A stretch of DNA of 55,627 nucleotides from Methylobacterium oxalidis. Lineage in GTDB: Bacteria; Pseudomonadota; Alphaproteobacteria; Rhizobiales; Beijerinckiaceae. Shown one piece after another: positions 53,919 through 55,627 of this stretch (position 1 is its first letter; each line of letters starts with the position of its first letter). The notes beneath the pieces are model-generated. The model did no database searches and was not told where the DNA came from. It worked only from the letters and a program-made list of their open reading frames with translations. The stretch lies in the NCBI RefSeq assembly GCF_007992195.1, contig NZ_BJZU01000092.1, positions 1-55,627 on the forward strand, written 5' to 3'. The translations under genes and the position numbers were made by a program.

Positions 53919-54758
53919 ATGGGCTACTATCATTCCGATTGGTACCACCACGACGAGCAGCAGGACGCCACGCATTTCTTCAGCTTCGATGATGCGCTGA
54001 AGATCGGCTTCAATGTCGATGGACCAGTCCTGACGGTCGATGCCTACACCAACTTCTCCGACGAAGACGACATCGCGCTGGAGCAGCAGGTGGCGCGATT
54101 CCTCGGCGGCCTAGCCGACCCGAATGCGGACCCAGACCGCTTCGATGATATCGACGGCACAGACCACTTCATCATCAAGGTCAACACACAGACCGGCGTG
54201 GCCGACCTCGCGTTCCGCGATTCGTCAGAGTACAAATTCGACCGCATTGACGCCGACCCATTCCCGACCCAGGAATTTCTCGGCATCATTTCGGGCGGCG
54301 ACCCGGCCAATCCCGAATTCTACGGCTACGACAATTCCCTGAAGCTGGCGGTCGGGACGGACGGCAGCAGTCTTCGGGTCGAAGCCTACACCAACTACAG
54401 CGGGGAAGCCCTCGCGCTCGAAAAAGAAGTTCTGAGCTTCGTCGCTCCGCTGATTGGCCCCGATGCCGACCCGCACCGCTTCGATGCCGATGATGGCACC
54501 GATCACTTCATTTTCACGGTCGATGCCAATGGTAGGGCGGACCTGACGTTCGAAGCGGTGGAACTGTCCGATTTCGAAGGCATCGACGCCGAACCCTTCC
54601 CGGTCAACGAAATCCTGGCTCTCCTGACCGGCGATGCGCCTGACGGCGGCTATGGCGGCGGCACGGATGTGGGCGAGCACAACAGCCATGACTGGCACCA
54701 TGAGGCCCGGTGGGATGACGTCCATCACCACTCGGACGATCTGGTTCAGTGCGGCTGA
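53919..54758 (+). CDS. Acidic protein with two tandem repeats and His-rich ends
   Basis: A 279-residue very acidic protein with no signal peptide. Two copies of a domain of about 105 residues are seen, at roughly 17-125 and 130-240. Shared elements are DxxLKxxxxxDG, VxAYTNxS, ALExxV, DPxRFDxxDGTDHFI and IDAxPFPxxExL. The ends are rich in His, Asp and Trp (YYHSDWYHHDEQQD; HNSHDWHHEARWDDVHHHSD). The ribosome-binding site AAGGAGG is strong and an unusually stable hairpin follows the stop, which suggests high expression. Metal or calcium binding is plausible. I do not recognise the family. Confidence 0.7.
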   Translation: MGYYHSDWYHHDEQQDATHFFSFDDALKIGFNVDGPVLTVDAYTNFSDEDDIALEQQVARFLGGLADPNADPDRFDDIDGTDHFIIKVNTQTGVADLAFRDSSEYKFDRIDADPFPTQEFLGIISGGDPANPEFYGYDNSLKLAVGTDGSSLRVEAYTNYSGEALALEKEVLSFVAPLIGPDADPHRFDADDGTDHFIFTVDANGRADLTFEAVELSDFEGIDAEPFPVNEILALLTGDAPDGGYGGGTDVGEHNSHDWHHEARWDDVHHHSDDLVQCG

Positions 54759-54759
54759 G

Positions 54760-54803
54760 CCGAAGACGGGGAGCCGCCGCGACCGGCGGCCCCCCGTCTT
54801 CGG
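54760..54803 (+). terminator. Very strong hairpin right after the acidic repeat protein
   Basis: CCGAAGACGGGG pairs with CCCCGTCTTCGG, and the inner GCCGCCG with CGGCGGC, around a CGAC loop: 19 base pairs with one bulge. It begins two bases after the stop codon. There is no T-run after it, so it is either a U-less intrinsic terminator or an RNA-stabilising structure. Confidence 0.7.
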
Positions 54804-54999
54804 CGACGGCCGGGCGCGGGTCGATCACCCCGCTGCTTTGAGCAACCGCAACCAGTCACGTCACATGCGGCTGCATTCGACCAGCAACTGGTGCACGTTT
54901 GGCCGGTATCCAACAAGCACCTGCGATCTGACTTGCACCAAGGGCGCTTGGTGACCAGCCGCCCAATGGGTGCACTACACTTCACACGGAGGAAACGTC

Positions 55000-55557
55000 A
55001 TGCCGTGTCTTTCGCGATTAATCCTGTGTGTGGCTCTGTTTGTGCCGTTCTCACCGACATACAGCCAAGAGCCTGCCGCGAACCGGGGTGAAGGACTGCC
55101 CGCGAAGAGCGACTTCCGCATCACCTTCGTAGCGGTCAACCAGCACCCGATGAAGCCGATGATGCTCGACGCGAACCGGACCTTTGCCACCGGCCACGCC
55201 GTCATGACGGCGATCAATCAGGAGGGGCGCGGCCTGCTCCACAACGTGGCGGGGCGTTGCACTGCGGCGGTGACCATCGACAATGCAGCCAAGACCATCG
55301 GCTACAACGGCTTCTGCGACTACGTGGACAAAGACGGCGACCACGTATTCGAGCGCTACGAGTATCCGACCCAGCCTCAGGCACCCATCTTCAAGGGCAA
55401 CGCCGAGTGGACGGGCGGCACGGGCAAGTACGCCGGGATATCGGGGCGGATGGACCTGCGGACCTCCCGGCTCCCTGCGCCTGTGGAGGGAGTGTCGCAG
55501 ACCTCAGGCGAAAAGATCGGCTCCTACTCGATTGAGAATACCTCAGCCTCTCGTTAG
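55000..55557 (+). CDS. Predicted secreted protein
   Basis: A 185-residue protein with a signal peptide (MPCLSRLILCVALFVPFSP, then TYSQEPA as likely cleavage site). The mature part is beta-rich with FRITFVAVNQHPMKPMMLD, a cysteine pair (VAGRCTAAVTID and YNGFCDYVDKDGDHVFE), and WTGGTGKYAGISGRMDLR, a pattern seen in lipocalin-like or allene-oxide-cyclase-like barrels. Started at the ATG at 55000 behind CACGGAGGAAACGTC, a strong site. The binding partner is unknown. Confidence 0.65.
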   Translation: MPCLSRLILCVALFVPFSPTYSQEPAANRGEGLPAKSDFRITFVAVNQHPMKPMMLDANRTFATGHAVMTAINQEGRGLLHNVAGRCTAAVTIDNAAKTIGYNGFCDYVDKDGDHVFERYEYPTQPQAPIFKGNAEWTGGTGKYAGISGRMDLRTSRLPAPVEGVSQTSGEKIGSYSIENTSASR

Positions 55558-55627
55558 GCTTGGTCTCGGGCTCCCTGTTGAGGCGGCTGACTGGATGAAC
55601 TTCCGCGCCTTCACAAGGAGCCTAGGG

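Overview
The window reads as GC-rich alphaproteobacterial DNA, most likely Methylobacterium or a close relative (Hyphomicrobiales). I base this on codon use, a MucR-type regulator, a methanesulfonate/sulfite-oxidation gene set and many genes that look like Methylobacterium accessory genes. No rRNA, tRNA, CRISPR array or intact transposase was seen. All assignments come from reading translations and motifs; no database search was run.

Region 1 (about 1-8700) has a LuxR-type regulator followed by a run of mostly unrecognised genes. Many of them start with signal peptides. One is a 473-residue protein with two copies of a cysteine-rich domain.

Region 2 (about 8800-26530) is a plasmid- or island-like block read mainly on the minus strand. 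It has a primase-polymerase, a replication initiator A protein, three tandem paralogues of unknown function, a RecD-like helicase overlapping a lipoyl/HlyD-like protein, an ADP-ribosylglycohydrolase, a PGN_0703-like nuclease-fold protein and a DUF2958 protein. A Hachiman-type antiphage pair (hamA/hamB) sits inside the block on the opposite strand. hamB carries an apparent one-base frameshift near its C-terminus. A patatin-like remnant lies next to hamA, which suggests turnover of defence genes at this spot.

Region 3 (about 27800-47500) is a C1-organosulfur island. The msmABCD genes encode methanesulfonate monooxygenase, with the Rieske spacing (C-X-H-X26-C-X2-H) typical of MsmA. It is flanked by a TauE/SafE exporter, a YeiH-type membrane protein, a SoxC-like sulfite dehydrogenase with a cytochrome c, a LysR regulator and, further on, SorA/SorB sulfite:cytochrome c oxidoreductase. 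The likely logic is methanesulfonate to formaldehyde plus sulfite, then sulfite to sulfate or export. An AraC/MFS pair and an amidohydrolase/MFS pair lie in the same stretch. The amidohydrolase lacks the usual metal ligands.

Region 4 (about 48200-55600) has small hypothetical genes, a zinc-ligand-less MucR homologue, a PAS-PAS hybrid histidine kinase, a 30-codon His/Arg-rich micro-ORF, an acidic two-repeat protein followed by a very strong terminator hairpin, and a secreted protein.
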